A stretch of 13,280 nucleotides of DNA from Bacillota bacterium (lineage in GTDB: Bacteria > Bacillota > Clostridia > Christensenellales > Aristaeellaceae): NCBI GenBank assembly GCA_019137115.1, contig JAGVSV010000034.1, positions 1-13,280 on the forward strand, in the 5' to 3' direction. A program made the position numbers and the translations under genes. This document shows, piece after piece, positions 1 through 6,516 of the stretch. Each line of letters opens with the position of its first letter. The stretch's first letter is position 1. The notes below the pieces were generated by a model that saw only the letters and a program-made list of their open reading frames with translations, made no database searches and had not been told where the DNA came from.

Positions 1-1329
1 GCCCGGGTGATGACGGTAGCCAAACGCCTGCGCGAAACGCACGGGGATGACCTGCTGGTGATGGACAACGGCGACACCCTGCACGGCACCCATGAAGCGG
101 TGCAGACCCGGGGCGAGGTGATGATCCCGTATCTGAAGGCGCTCGGGGTGGACGCGATGACCTTCCACTGGGACGCGGCTTATACCCCGGCCCACCTGCT
201 CACGCTGCAAAAGCAGATGGGGTACCCGATCCTGGCGGCCAACGTATATGTGCGGGGCACCAAAAAGCACATGTTCCCGCCGTCGGCGGTGATAAAAAAA
301 GCCGGGCTCAGCATTGGCGTGATCGGCGTTGCCTCCAACATCATCCAGAAGAACATGCCGCCGATCTTTTCAGAAGGCGCGGACTTCACCGACGGCATCA
401 GCGAGGCGCGCGCCGAGGTGCGCAAGCTGCGTAACAAGGGTGTCGACCTGGTGGTGCTGCTGTCGCATCTGGGGTATCCGCAGGACATCGCGCTGCTGGA
501 GGAGGTGGCGGGTATCGACCTGTGCCTGTCCGGCCATACGCACAACCGGGTGCGCACGCCGCAGAAAATCGCCAATGCCTACATCATCCAGTCCGGCGCG
601 CTGGCGTCCTCGGTGGGCTACCTGAAGCTGACGGTGGACAATAAAAGGATCAAAGACATCTACCACAAGTACATCGTGCTGGACAAAAGCGTGCCGCAGG
701 ACCGCCAAACCATGGCGATGCTCAAAAAGGACGAAACGCTGGCTTCCTTCCGTGACCACCTGGAGGAACCCGTGGGCCGCACCAAAATCGACCTGCACCG
801 CGCGAGCTCCTTCTACGGCACGATGGATTTCCTGCTGCTGGACGCGATGCGCGAAGCGACGGGCCTGCCGATCGCGTTTTCCAACGGCTGGCGGTACGGC
901 GGTGCGATCAAAAAGGGCAACCTGAAACGGCGCGACCTGTACGCGATCGTGCCGATGGATCCCCCGCTGCGCACGGCGATGGTGACGGGGCAGGAAATCT
1001 GGCAGCTGCTGGAGGACAACCTGGAAAGCACGTTCTCCACCCAGCCGTTCAAGCAGATGGGCGGGTACATCAAGCGCACGTCGGGCCTGCGCATCTACTT
1101 CAAGCTGGAGAACCCGTACGGCCAGCGCCTGCAGCGCATCTTTGTGGGCGATGAAGAGCTGGACTTGAAGCGCGTGTATGAGGTGGTGTATGTGACCAAA
1201 CAGGCCGTACCCGAAACCGTCGGGCACAGCCACAAGGACTTTGGCATGAACGCGGTGGACGCGATGGAACGGCTACTCAAAAAGGGCCCATACGACCGGA
1301 AGGATCTGGAGACACACATCCCGGTGTAA
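1..1329 (+). CDS. SoxB/5'-nucleotidase-like metallophosphoesterase, 5'-truncated by window edge
   Basis: The frame is open from base 1, so the true start lies outside the window; the first visible residues (ARVMTVAKRL) fit the helix that follows the usual N-terminal DxH motif and GG-ARV segment of this superfamily. Visible motifs are MDNGDTLHGT (GD metal site, D at 73-75), TFHWDAAY where classical 5'-nucleotidases have GNHEFD, LLSHLG, and SGHTHNR (529-546). The HW form of the second motif and the later FSNGWRYGG and MGGYIKRTSGLRI blocks resemble SoxB-type proteins more than UshA. The C-terminal part is a 5'-nucleotidase C-terminal domain, which usually supplies substrate contacts. Family members hydrolyse phosphoesters of nucleotides or related compounds; the substrate here is unknown. 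Whether it has a signal peptide cannot be seen. It ends with TAA, followed by a GC-rich hairpin that overlaps the thrS promoter. Fold assignment is firm; the SoxB comparison is by remembered motifs. Confidence 0.85.
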   Translation, partial: ARVMTVAKRLRETHGDDLLVMDNGDTLHGTHEAVQTRGEVMIPYLKALGVDAMTFHWDAAYTPAHLLTLQKQMGYPILAANVYVRGTKKHMFPPSAVIKKAGLSIGVIGVASNIIQKNMPPIFSEGADFTDGISEARAEVRKLRNKGVDLVVLLSHLGYPQDIALLEEVAGIDLCLSGHTHNRVRTPQKIANAYIIQSGALASSVGYLKLTVDNKRIKDIYHKYIVLDKSVPQDRQTMAMLKKDETLASFRDHLEEPVGRTKIDLHRASSFYGTMDFLLLDAMREATGLPIAFSNGWRYGGAIKKGNLKRRDLYAIVPMDPPLRTAMVTGQEIWQLLEDNLESTFSTQPFKQMGGYIKRTSGLRIYFKLENPYGQRLQRIFVGDEELDLKRVYEVVYVTKQAVPETVGHSHKDFGMNAVDAMERLLKKGPYDRKDLETHIPV

Positions 1330-1338
1330 GATCATGCG

Positions 1339-1369
1339 GCCGCCCGCTTGACGCGTGCGGGCGGGCGGC
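1339..1369 (+). terminator. GC-rich hairpin after the metallophosphoesterase, overlapping the thrS promoter
   Basis: A perfect 9-bp stem, GCCGCCCGC (1339-1347) with GCGGGCGGC (1361-1369), encloses a 13-nt loop. It begins 9 nt after the stop codon. There is no T-run behind it, so it is at best an incomplete intrinsic terminator. The thrS -35 box (1348-1353) lies in the loop. Confidence 0.45.
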
Positions 1370-1377
1370 TGTATACT
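1348..1377 (+). promoter_or_regulatory. Sigma-A type promoter of the thrS T-box transcript
   Basis: TTGACG (1348-1353) and TATACT (1372-1377) are separated by 18 nt and match five of six consensus bases each. Transcription would start near 1384, exactly where the base of T-box stem I begins, which supports the call. Confidence 0.75.
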
Positions 1378-1383
1378 GCGTGT

Positions 1384-1595
1384 ACTGTCGGTGGAAGGGG
1401 AACACGTCCCTTGGCACCGCCCCCCAGAGAGGATGCCCCGCGGCTGAAAGGGCATCTGGGCAAGGGCGAAGGCGATACCACCCCCGGACGGCAGCGCAGG
1501 GCGAGCGATACAGCGCCACACAAGCGGCCCTTTTGGGCAAGCAGGGTGGAACCACGGATGTTGCGCATTCGTCCCTTTAGGACGGGCGCTTTTTT
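1384..1595 (+). promoter_or_regulatory. Threonine T-box leader (tRNA-Thr sensing riboswitch)
   Basis: The leader binds uncharged tRNA-Thr and then permits read-through into thrS. Stem I closes with CTGTC (1385-1389) against GGCAG (1490-1494). Its distal part has the AGAGAG bulge (1426-1431), a 7-bp stem GATGCCC/GGGCATC (1432-1438 with 1450-1456) and a GCTG loop motif. The 3' side of stem I carries ACC (1477-1479), a threonine codon followed by A, which I take as the specifier. A short stem GCCC/GGGC (1527-1530 with 1535-1538) fits stem III. The conserved T-box is AGGGTGGAACCACG (1543-1556). The antiterminator pairs AGGG with CCCT (1573-1576) and ACGGATG with CATTCGT (1566-1572), leaving the UGGAACC bulge. 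It shares 1563-1576 with the terminator, so the two structures exclude each other. The UGGA bulge predicts a U discriminator base in tRNA-Thr. Confidence 0.95.
1563..1595 (+). terminator. Regulated intrinsic terminator of the T-box leader
   Basis: CGTCC (1570-1574) pairs with GGACG (1580-1584), extended by outer GCGC/GCGC (1563-1566 with 1586-1589), followed by six T (1590-1595). The left arm is shared with the antiterminator, as expected for a T-box switch. Confidence 0.9.
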
Positions 1596-1621
1596 AATGG
1601 ACGCAAATACGAGGAGGTTCT

Positions 1622-3541
1622 ATGGAACTTATCATCAACGGCAAAAAGGGCAACTACCCGGACGGCCAGAACGCGCTGGACATCCTGTCCGGTCTGGAGG
1701 GCGACCAGAAAAAAACGGCGCTGGCCGCCAGGCTGAACGGCAACGTGATCGAGCTGGCCGCACCCATCCACGAGGACGGGGAGCTGTCGTTCCTGACGTT
1801 TGAGGATGAGGATGCCCGTCATGTGCTGCGGCACACGGCCTCGCACGTGCTGGCCGCGGCGGTCAAAAAGCTGTACCCGGACGCCAAGCTGGCGATCGGG
1901 CCGGCGATTGACACGGGCTTCTACTATGACTTTGACGTGGCCGAACCGTTTACCCCGGAAGCGCTGGACGCCATCGAGAAGGAAATGAAGCGCATCATCA
2001 AAAAGAACGACCGCGAGGTGCGCTTTACCCTGCCACGGGATGAGGCCATACAGCTCATGGAGGAGCGTGGCGAGCCCTACAAGGTGGAGCTGATCCGCGA
2101 CCTGCCGGAGGATGAGGAGATCTCGTTTTACCGGCAGGGCGACGGGTTTGTGGACCTGTGCGCCGGGCCGCATGTGCCCAGCACCGGGCGGGTCAAGGCG
2201 TTCAAGCTGACCAGCATCGCCGGCGCCTACTGGCGCGGGAGCGAAAAGAACAAGATGCTGCAGCGCATCTACGGCACCGCGTTTGTCAACAAGGAGGATT
2301 TGGACGAGTACCTGCGGCTGATTGAGGAAGCCAAGAAGCGCGACCACCGCAAGCTGGGGCGCGAGCTGGACCTGTTTGACGTGATGGACGAGGGGCCGGG
2401 CTTCCCGTTCTTCTTCCCCAAGGGCATGGTGATCCGCAACCTGCTGGAGGATTTCTGGCGCGACATCCACAAGAAGCACGGCTATGTGGAGATCAAGACG
2501 CCCATCATCCTGTCCCGCTCGCTGTGGGAGCAAAGCGGCCACTGGGATCACTACCGCGAAAACATGTACACCACGCGCATTGACGACATGGACTTTGCCA
2601 TCAAGCCCATGAACTGCCCGGGCGGCATCCTGGCGTACAAGCGCCGCATCTGGAGCTACCGCGACCTGCCCGTGCGCATGGGCGAGCTGGGCATCGTGCA
2701 CCGGCACGAAAAATCCGGCGCGCTGCACGGCCTGATGCGCGTGCGCTGCTTCACGCAGGACGACGCGCACCTGTATTTGACGCCGGAGCAGATCAAGCAG
2801 GAGATCATCGGCATCTACCAGCTGACCGACCAGGTGTACAAAACGTTTGGCTTCCCGTACAAGGTGGAGCTGTCCACGCGGCCGGAAAACTCGATCGGTT
2901 CGGACGAAATGTGGGAGCTGTCCACCAACAGCCTGCGCGAGGCGCTGGACGAGCTGGGCGTGCCGTACCAGCTGAACGAGGGCGACGGCGCGTTCTACGG
3001 CCCCAAGATCGACTTCCACCTGCGTGACAGCCTGGGCCGCACCTGGCAGTGCGGCACGATCCAGCTGGACATGAACCTGCCGGAGCGCTTTGACATGGAG
3101 TATGTCGGCCCCGACGGGCAGCGCCACCGGCCGGTGATGCTGCACCGGGTGGTATATGGCTCCATGGAGCGTTTCATGGGCATTTTGACCGAGCACTTTG
3201 CCGGCGCCTTCCCCTTGTGGCTGGCGCCAGTGCAGGCCAAGGTGCTGACCATCACCGAGCGCGCGGACGACGCCGCGCTGGCGCTTGTCAGGAAACTGGA
3301 AGCCGCCGGCCTGCGCGTGGAAGCGGATTTGCGCAACGAGAAGATTGGATTCAAGGTGCGCGAAGCGCAAATGATGAAAATCCCCTACATGCTGGTGATC
3401 GGCGACCAGGAAGCTGAGAACGGCACGGTGTCGCTGCGCACGCGCACGGGCAAGACGATCAACGGCCTGTCCCAGGACGAGGTCATGCAGGGCATGCTGG
3501 CCGAACAGGACAGCAAGGCGCTGGACGCGCACTGGGCCTGA
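1622..3541 (+). CDS. thrS: Threonyl-tRNA synthetase
   Basis: A 639-residue class II synthetase that charges tRNA-Thr, full length for the family. GAGGAGG (1611-1617) sits 4 nt before the ATG. Domains in order: N-terminal TGS domain (about 1-60); editing domain with HTASH (H71, H75) and C180-AGPH184, the four residues of the deacylation site; catalytic core with motif 1 from about 268, motif 2 around 352-377 (R361-HE) and motif 3 (HRVVYGSMERF from 508); and a C-terminal anticodon-binding domain from about 535. The catalytic zinc ligands C332, H383 and H508 are all present and match the known Cys-His-His set. It is a single-gene unit: T-box leader in front, strong terminator behind. Expression should rise when uncharged tRNA-Thr accumulates. 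Nothing is missing or unusual. Confidence 0.98.
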   Translation: MELIINGKKGNYPDGQNALDILSGLEGDQKKTALAARLNGNVIELAAPIHEDGELSFLTFEDEDARHVLRHTASHVLAAAVKKLYPDAKLAIGPAIDTGFYYDFDVAEPFTPEALDAIEKEMKRIIKKNDREVRFTLPRDEAIQLMEERGEPYKVELIRDLPEDEEISFYRQGDGFVDLCAGPHVPSTGRVKAFKLTSIAGAYWRGSEKNKMLQRIYGTAFVNKEDLDEYLRLIEEAKKRDHRKLGRELDLFDVMDEGPGFPFFFPKGMVIRNLLEDFWRDIHKKHGYVEIKTPIILSRSLWEQSGHWDHYRENMYTTRIDDMDFAIKPMNCPGGILAYKRRIWSYRDLPVRMGELGIVHRHEKSGALHGLMRVRCFTQDDAHLYLTPEQIKQEIIGIYQLTDQVYKTFGFPYKVELSTRPENSIGSDEMWELSTNSLREALDELGVPYQLNEGDGAFYGPKIDFHLRDSLGRTWQCGTIQLDMNLPERFDMEYVGPDGQRHRPVMLHRVVYGSMERFMGILTEHFAGAFPLWLAPVQAKVLTITERADDAALALVRKLEAAGLRVEADLRNEKIGFKVREAQMMKIPYMLVIGDQEAENGTVSLRTRTGKTINGLSQDEVMQGMLAEQDSKALDAHWA

Positions 3542-3557
3542 CAAGACTAAGGTCCCT

Positions 3558-3592
3558 GCGGCTGCCGTTTCACCCGGCGGGCGCTTTTGTTT
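3558..3592 (+). terminator. Intrinsic terminator of thrS
   Basis: A 10-position stem, GCGGCTGCCG (3558-3567) with CGGCGGGCGC (3575-3584), has one mismatch and one G-U pair, a 7-nt loop, and then TTTTGTTT. It lies 16 nt after the thrS stop. Confidence 0.75.
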
Positions 3593-3622
3593 ACACTTTC
3601 CTTGTGAATTTACTGCCGAAAC

Positions 3623-3651
3623 TTGCGTTTGGCGCCCGGCGGCAGTATGAT
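3623..3651 (+). promoter_or_regulatory. Promoter of the tautomerase-rubredoxin-ferredoxin operon
   Basis: TTGCGT (3623-3628) and TATGAT (3646-3651) with a 17-nt spacer. The predicted start near 3658 places the inverted repeat 3662-3680 at the very 5' end of the transcript. Confidence 0.65.
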
Positions 3652-3661
3652 GGCGGCAACG

Positions 3662-3680
3662 TTTGCGGATCGTCCGCAAA
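3662..3680 (+). repeat. Perfect 8-bp inverted repeat at the 5' end of the redox operon mRNA
   Basis: TTTGCGGA (3662-3669), loop TCG, TCCGCAAA (3673-3680). It falls just after the predicted transcription start. It could be an operator for a repressor or a 5' hairpin that protects the mRNA; it has no T-run and is not a terminator. Confidence 0.6.
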
Positions 3681-3702
3681 ATAGATGGAGGGAGGCTGCC
3701 CC

Positions 3703-4050
3703 ATGCCGTATGTTTCCGTACGCACATCCAAGTCATTGACCCCCCAGGATATCGAAAGCCTGAAAGCCGCGCTGGGCGCGAAAATGCCCCTGATCCCCGG
3801 CAAGACCGAGTCGCGTCTGATGGTGGACATCGCCGAAGGCCAGCACCTGTACCATGGTGGGGAAGCCCGCGACCTGGCGTTTGTGGAGGTGCGCTGCTTC
3901 GGCCCCACGCCGCTGGAGGCCAAGAAGGCTTACGCCGCGGCGGTGTTCGAGGCGCTGGACAAAATCATCGGCGTCAAGCCCGAGAACGTATACTACAACC
4001 ATGTGGACTCGGACACCTGGGGCTCCGGCGGCGCGTTTCGCACATATTAG
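3703..4050 (+). CDS. MIF-like tautomerase (macrophage migration inhibitory factor family)
   Basis: 115 residues, the normal length for one MIF-type subunit; the family forms trimers. The start at 3703 is chosen because GGAGGGAGG (3687-3695) lies 7 nt upstream and because it gives Met-Pro: after Met removal the N-terminal proline is the catalytic base in this superfamily. An in-frame ATG at 3685 would bury the proline and overlap the RBS. K34 in IPGKTE corresponds to the active-site lysine of MIF. YHGGEARDLAFVEV (50-63) and YYNHVDSDTWG (97-107) match the family's middle strand and C-terminal hairpin. Known activity in the family is keto-enol tautomerisation, for example of phenylpyruvate; the physiological substrate in bacteria is mostly unknown. 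It is the first gene of an operon; the next start lies 34 nt downstream. Cytoplasmic, no signal peptide. Confidence 0.88.
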   Translation: MPYVSVRTSKSLTPQDIESLKAALGAKMPLIPGKTESRLMVDIAEGQHLYHGGEARDLAFVEVRCFGPTPLEAKKAYAAAVFEALDKIIGVKPENVYYNHVDSDTWGSGGAFRTY

Positions 4051-4084
4051 TTCAACCGACATTCCATGCAAGGAGGACGCATCA

Positions 4085-4744
4085 TTGAAGCGGTACCGAT
4101 GCACGATCTGCGGCTATGACTATGACCCTGCCGTGGGCGACCCCAGCCACGGTATTGCGCTCGGCACGCCGTTTGAGGACCTGCCGGGGGACTGGGTGTG
4201 CCCGGTGTGCGGCGCGGACAAGACGCTTTTCCACGCGCTGGCGGAGCCCGGGCTGCCGGAGGAAACGCCGGTCAGCGCCGCCATAGATGCGCAGCCTGCT
4301 GCGATCAGCGATGCGGAGAAAGCCGCCATCCTGAGCAACCTGGCGCGCGGCTACCAGAAGCAGTTCCGCGCGGACGAAGCGGCGCTGTTTACCCAACTGG
4401 CGGATTACTATGTCACGCGCATTGGGCATGAGGGCGATGTGGACAGCTTCCGCGCCGCGCTGAAGGATGACCTGTCCGGCGGGTATGCCGCCGCGTTTGA
4501 AGCGGCGCGCAAAAGCAGCGACCGTGGCGCGCTGCGCGCGCTGACCTGGGGCGAGAAGGTATCCCGCATCCAGGACAGCGTGTTGGGCCGCTGGGCCGAC
4601 AAGGGCGACAGCAGCTTTGAGGACACCAAAGTCTTTGTGTGCGACGCGTGCGGGTTCATTTTCCTGGGCCAGACCCCGCCTGACATCTGCCCGGTGTGCA
4701 AGGTGCCGGCGTTCAAGTTCAACGAAGTGAAGAGGGGGGCATAA
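4085..4744 (+). CDS. Protein with a rubredoxin site at each end and a helical middle (rubrerythrin-related)
   Basis: 219 residues from TTG at 4085, chosen because AGGAGG (4071-4076) stands 8 nt upstream and the protein then begins directly with the rubredoxin fold. N-terminal rubredoxin: C6-TI-C9 and C39-PV-C42 with the GDW segment, about residues 3-50. A low-complexity linker rich in Ala, Pro and Glu follows (52-75), then a helical region of about 100 residues reminiscent of rubrerythrin. It lacks the ExxH metal motifs of rubrerythrin, so a di-iron centre is unlikely. C-terminal rubrerythrin-type rubredoxin: C186-DA-C189 and C202-PV-C205 with 12 residues between the pairs. Two Fe(Cys)4 sites suggest electron transfer, perhaps to a peroxide- or oxygen-reducing partner (inference). 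The ferredoxin gene follows after 2 nt, so the two are probably co-translated and may be redox partners. Confidence 0.85.
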   Translation: MKRYRCTICGYDYDPAVGDPSHGIALGTPFEDLPGDWVCPVCGADKTLFHALAEPGLPEETPVSAAIDAQPAAISDAEKAAILSNLARGYQKQFRADEAALFTQLADYYVTRIGHEGDVDSFRAALKDDLSGGYAAAFEAARKSSDRGALRALTWGEKVSRIQDSVLGRWADKGDSSFEDTKVFVCDACGFIFLGQTPPDICPVCKVPAFKFNEVKRGA

Positions 4745-4746
4745 TA

Positions 4747-5229
4747 ATGCGCGCTGTCCGGAATATCCGCCTGTGCACGAAGGATTGCCTGTGCCTGTAT
4801 GTATGCCCCACCGGCGCCACCAACACCGAGAACGGCCAGATTGACTGGGACAAATGCCTGGACGCCTGCCGCGCGTGTGTGGACGCGTGCCCGTCGGGCG
4901 CCATCTGCAAGGTGCCGCACAACTATCCGCCGCAGCAGCCTAAGACCGATGCGGTGATCAGCGCCATGAACCGCTTAAGCCGCAGCAAAGGCAAGCAGCG
5001 GCAAGCCGCCCGCGCGATGCAGGCGCAGGGCAACTCCCCCATCGCCCGGCAGCTAGGGCAGGCGCTGGAGATGTCGGTGATCGTCACCGCCGAGGACCTG
5101 GCGCGGGAGGCGGGCTACATGCTGCCGCAATCCAGTGAGGCGCGCGCGTTTCTGGAGAAGCTGCTAGACGAGGAACAGGGCGCGGAGTTCCCTGCCGACG
5201 CGGCGCGGGAACTGCTGAATCGGCTGTAA
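4747..5229 (+). CDS. 2[4Fe-4S] ferredoxin-like protein with a C-terminal extension
   Basis: 160 residues from ATG 4747, preceded by a G-rich RBS (AGAGGGGGG) inside the end of the upstream gene. The first cluster motif is C10-x3-C14-x-C16-x3-C20-P, a departure from the usual CxxCxxCxxxCP spacing. The second is C37-x3-C41-x2-C44-x3-C48-P. Eight cysteines, each set ending in CP and followed by TGA or SGA, fit two [4Fe-4S] clusters in the first 55 residues. The remaining 100 residues hold basic and then acidic helices of no family I recognise; they may dock a partner. No signal peptide or membrane segment, so cytoplasmic. The position directly after the double-rubredoxin gene suggests that it passes electrons to or from that protein. 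It is the last gene of the operon. Confidence 0.82.
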   Translation: MRAVRNIRLCTKDCLCLYVCPTGATNTENGQIDWDKCLDACRACVDACPSGAICKVPHNYPPQQPKTDAVISAMNRLSRSKGKQRQAARAMQAQGNSPIARQLGQALEMSVIVTAEDLAREAGYMLPQSSEARAFLEKLLDEEQGAEFPADAARELLNRL

Positions 5230-5252
5230 CGCAGGCATGCTGTGAGATGATG

Positions 5253-5284
5253 AAGCGCGCTGGACAGATGGACGGCGCGTTTTC
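5253..5284 (+). terminator. Probable terminator of the redox operon
   Basis: CGCGC (5256-5260) pairs with GCGCG (5275-5279), extended by A-T and G-T pairs, followed by TTTT (5280-5283). It lies 24 nt after the ferredoxin stop. The loop is long (14 nt), which lowers confidence. Confidence 0.5.
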
Positions 5285-5384
5285 GTTTGTGATCGCAATC
5301 CATGGGCTTCGTTGCGCGCCATCCGACTTTTTTGTGTGCTGTCAGCAGCAACTACACAAATCGGTTGAGGGAAGGTATTGCCCC

Positions 5385-6458
5385 GTGAAAACCAAAGACC
5401 CGGCCACCGGCGCGCTGTGGGCCAACGCGCGGCAGTACTGGCCGTTAAGCGCGGCGTCGTTCGTGATCATCCTGCTGTCCCAGGGCATTCTGCTGCTGCC
5501 CGCGCTGGTCATGCGGCGGGTACTGGACGCATTGATTCCGTCCAGCGACGTGCAGGGCATCGTCTGGAACACGGTGCTGTTTGTGCTCATCCCCCTGCTG
5601 GCCGCTGCGGCACAGACGTTCTACCAGTATTACGCCGCTGTGAAGGGGCGCGAATACGCGCACGAATTGAGCCAGCGCATCATCGACAGCATCCTGTCGC
5701 AGCCCATGGCATTCCATGACCAGAACAACAGCGGCGAACTGGCGGCGCAAGCTACGCGCGACACCATGGGCTATATCCTGCTGTAGACAAAGGACATCCC
5801 GGAGATGCTGGCGTCCTCGCTGGTGGCGGTGCTGTCGCTGCTGCTGATCTTCCGGCTCAACGCCTGTGTGGGGCTGTCGCAGGTGCTGTTTATCCCGCTG
5901 GTGCTGGTGCCCCCGCGGCTGGTGGGCAAGATGGTGTCCCGCAACGCCGAGGCGCTGTTTGGCACGCTGGCCAGGATCCGCGCGCTGGTGCAGGAAGCGT
6001 TCCGGGGCGTTCGGTATGTCAAACTTATGGGCATCAAGGAGGAACTGCTGGCGAAGTACAAGCAGCTGTTTGGCCGCACCGCGGCGGCCGAAACGCTGCT
6101 GGGCCCCATCGCGGCGCAGGTGCTGTCCTCAGTGTTTTTGGGCGTCGGGTTCGTGCTGGGCGCGATGCTGATCCTCAACGGACAGTTCACCGCGGGCAGC
6201 CTGCTGGCGTTTGTCACGCTGGCGCCCCGCATGCATACAGGGCTGACCAACATGCTGACCACCAATATCCGGTACTTCCGGCAGGCCGGCGAGTTCCGCC
6301 ATCTGTTTGAATACCTGCAGCTGCCCGGGGAGCCGTCGGGCGGTATGGTGCCGGACGCTTTCCTCGCGCATGCGCTCGCAGCGGAGCATGTATCCTTTGC
6401 CTATGCCGAGGACGGCAAGAGGGTGCAGGCGGATGATGTGGTGCGGCTGGGAGCGTAA
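5385..6458 (+). pseudogene. Broken ABC exporter: in-frame TAG and missing nucleotide-binding domain
   Basis: The likely start is GTG 5385, with GAGGGAAGG (5367-5375) 9 nt upstream. The frame encodes an exporter membrane domain: helices near residues 20-42 and 60-85, then GREYAHELSQRIIDSIL and FHDQNNSGELAAQATRD, the typical coupling-helix region. TAG at 5784-5786 (codon 134) interrupts it between GYILL and TKDIPEM, yet the same frame continues with helices 3-6 and the segment into the ATPase domain (HVSFAYAEDGKRV). After that the protein ends within about ten residues (QADDVVRLGA, TAA 6456-6458): Walker A, signature and Walker B are all absent. An intact half-transporter has about 580 residues; here only 357 codons remain. 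Two separate lesions argue for a dead gene. A CAG-to-TAG change would explain the first. A reading error at the TAG is possible but would not restore the ATPase. Confidence 0.85.
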
Positions 6459-6462
6459 AGAG

Positions 6463-6492
6463 GGAGCGCCCGGGCCAACACCCAGGCGCTCC
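6463..6492 (-). terminator. Hairpin terminator of the minus-strand sugar operon
   Basis: GGAGCGCC (6463-6470) pairs with GGCGCTCC (6485-6492), with an inner GGG/CCC (6472-6474 with 6481-6483). It lies 24 nt beyond the isomerase stop. The T-run on the minus strand is weak (CTCTTTACG), so it may also act as a shared end for the exporter remnant on the other strand. Confidence 0.6.
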
Positions 6493-6516
6493 ACGCAATC
6501 ACTCGTTCGCTGCTCT

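Noticed and set aside
1577..3736. Very long open frame on the minus strand opposite thrS
   Set aside because: It is antisense to an intact, fully recognised ThrRS; its residues are biased as expected from GC-rich third positions, with no motif and no RBS.
3854..4084. Upstream extension of the double-rubredoxin gene
   Set aside because: The extension overlaps the tautomerase gene in another frame and is Arg/Ala-rich nonsense; the TTG 4085 with AGGAGG gives a clean rubredoxin start.
5331..5360. Inverted repeat TTTGTGT...ACACAAA before the exporter remnant
   Set aside because: Only 7 bp with 16 nt between; no clear promoter next to it (TTGCGC at 5312-5317 lacks a good -10), so no operator or hairpin is claimed.
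5784..5786. TAG as a recoded sense codon
   Set aside because: The tautomerase gene ends with TAG at 4048-4050 and is of normal family length, and the exporter is also missing its ATPase, so loss of function is simpler.
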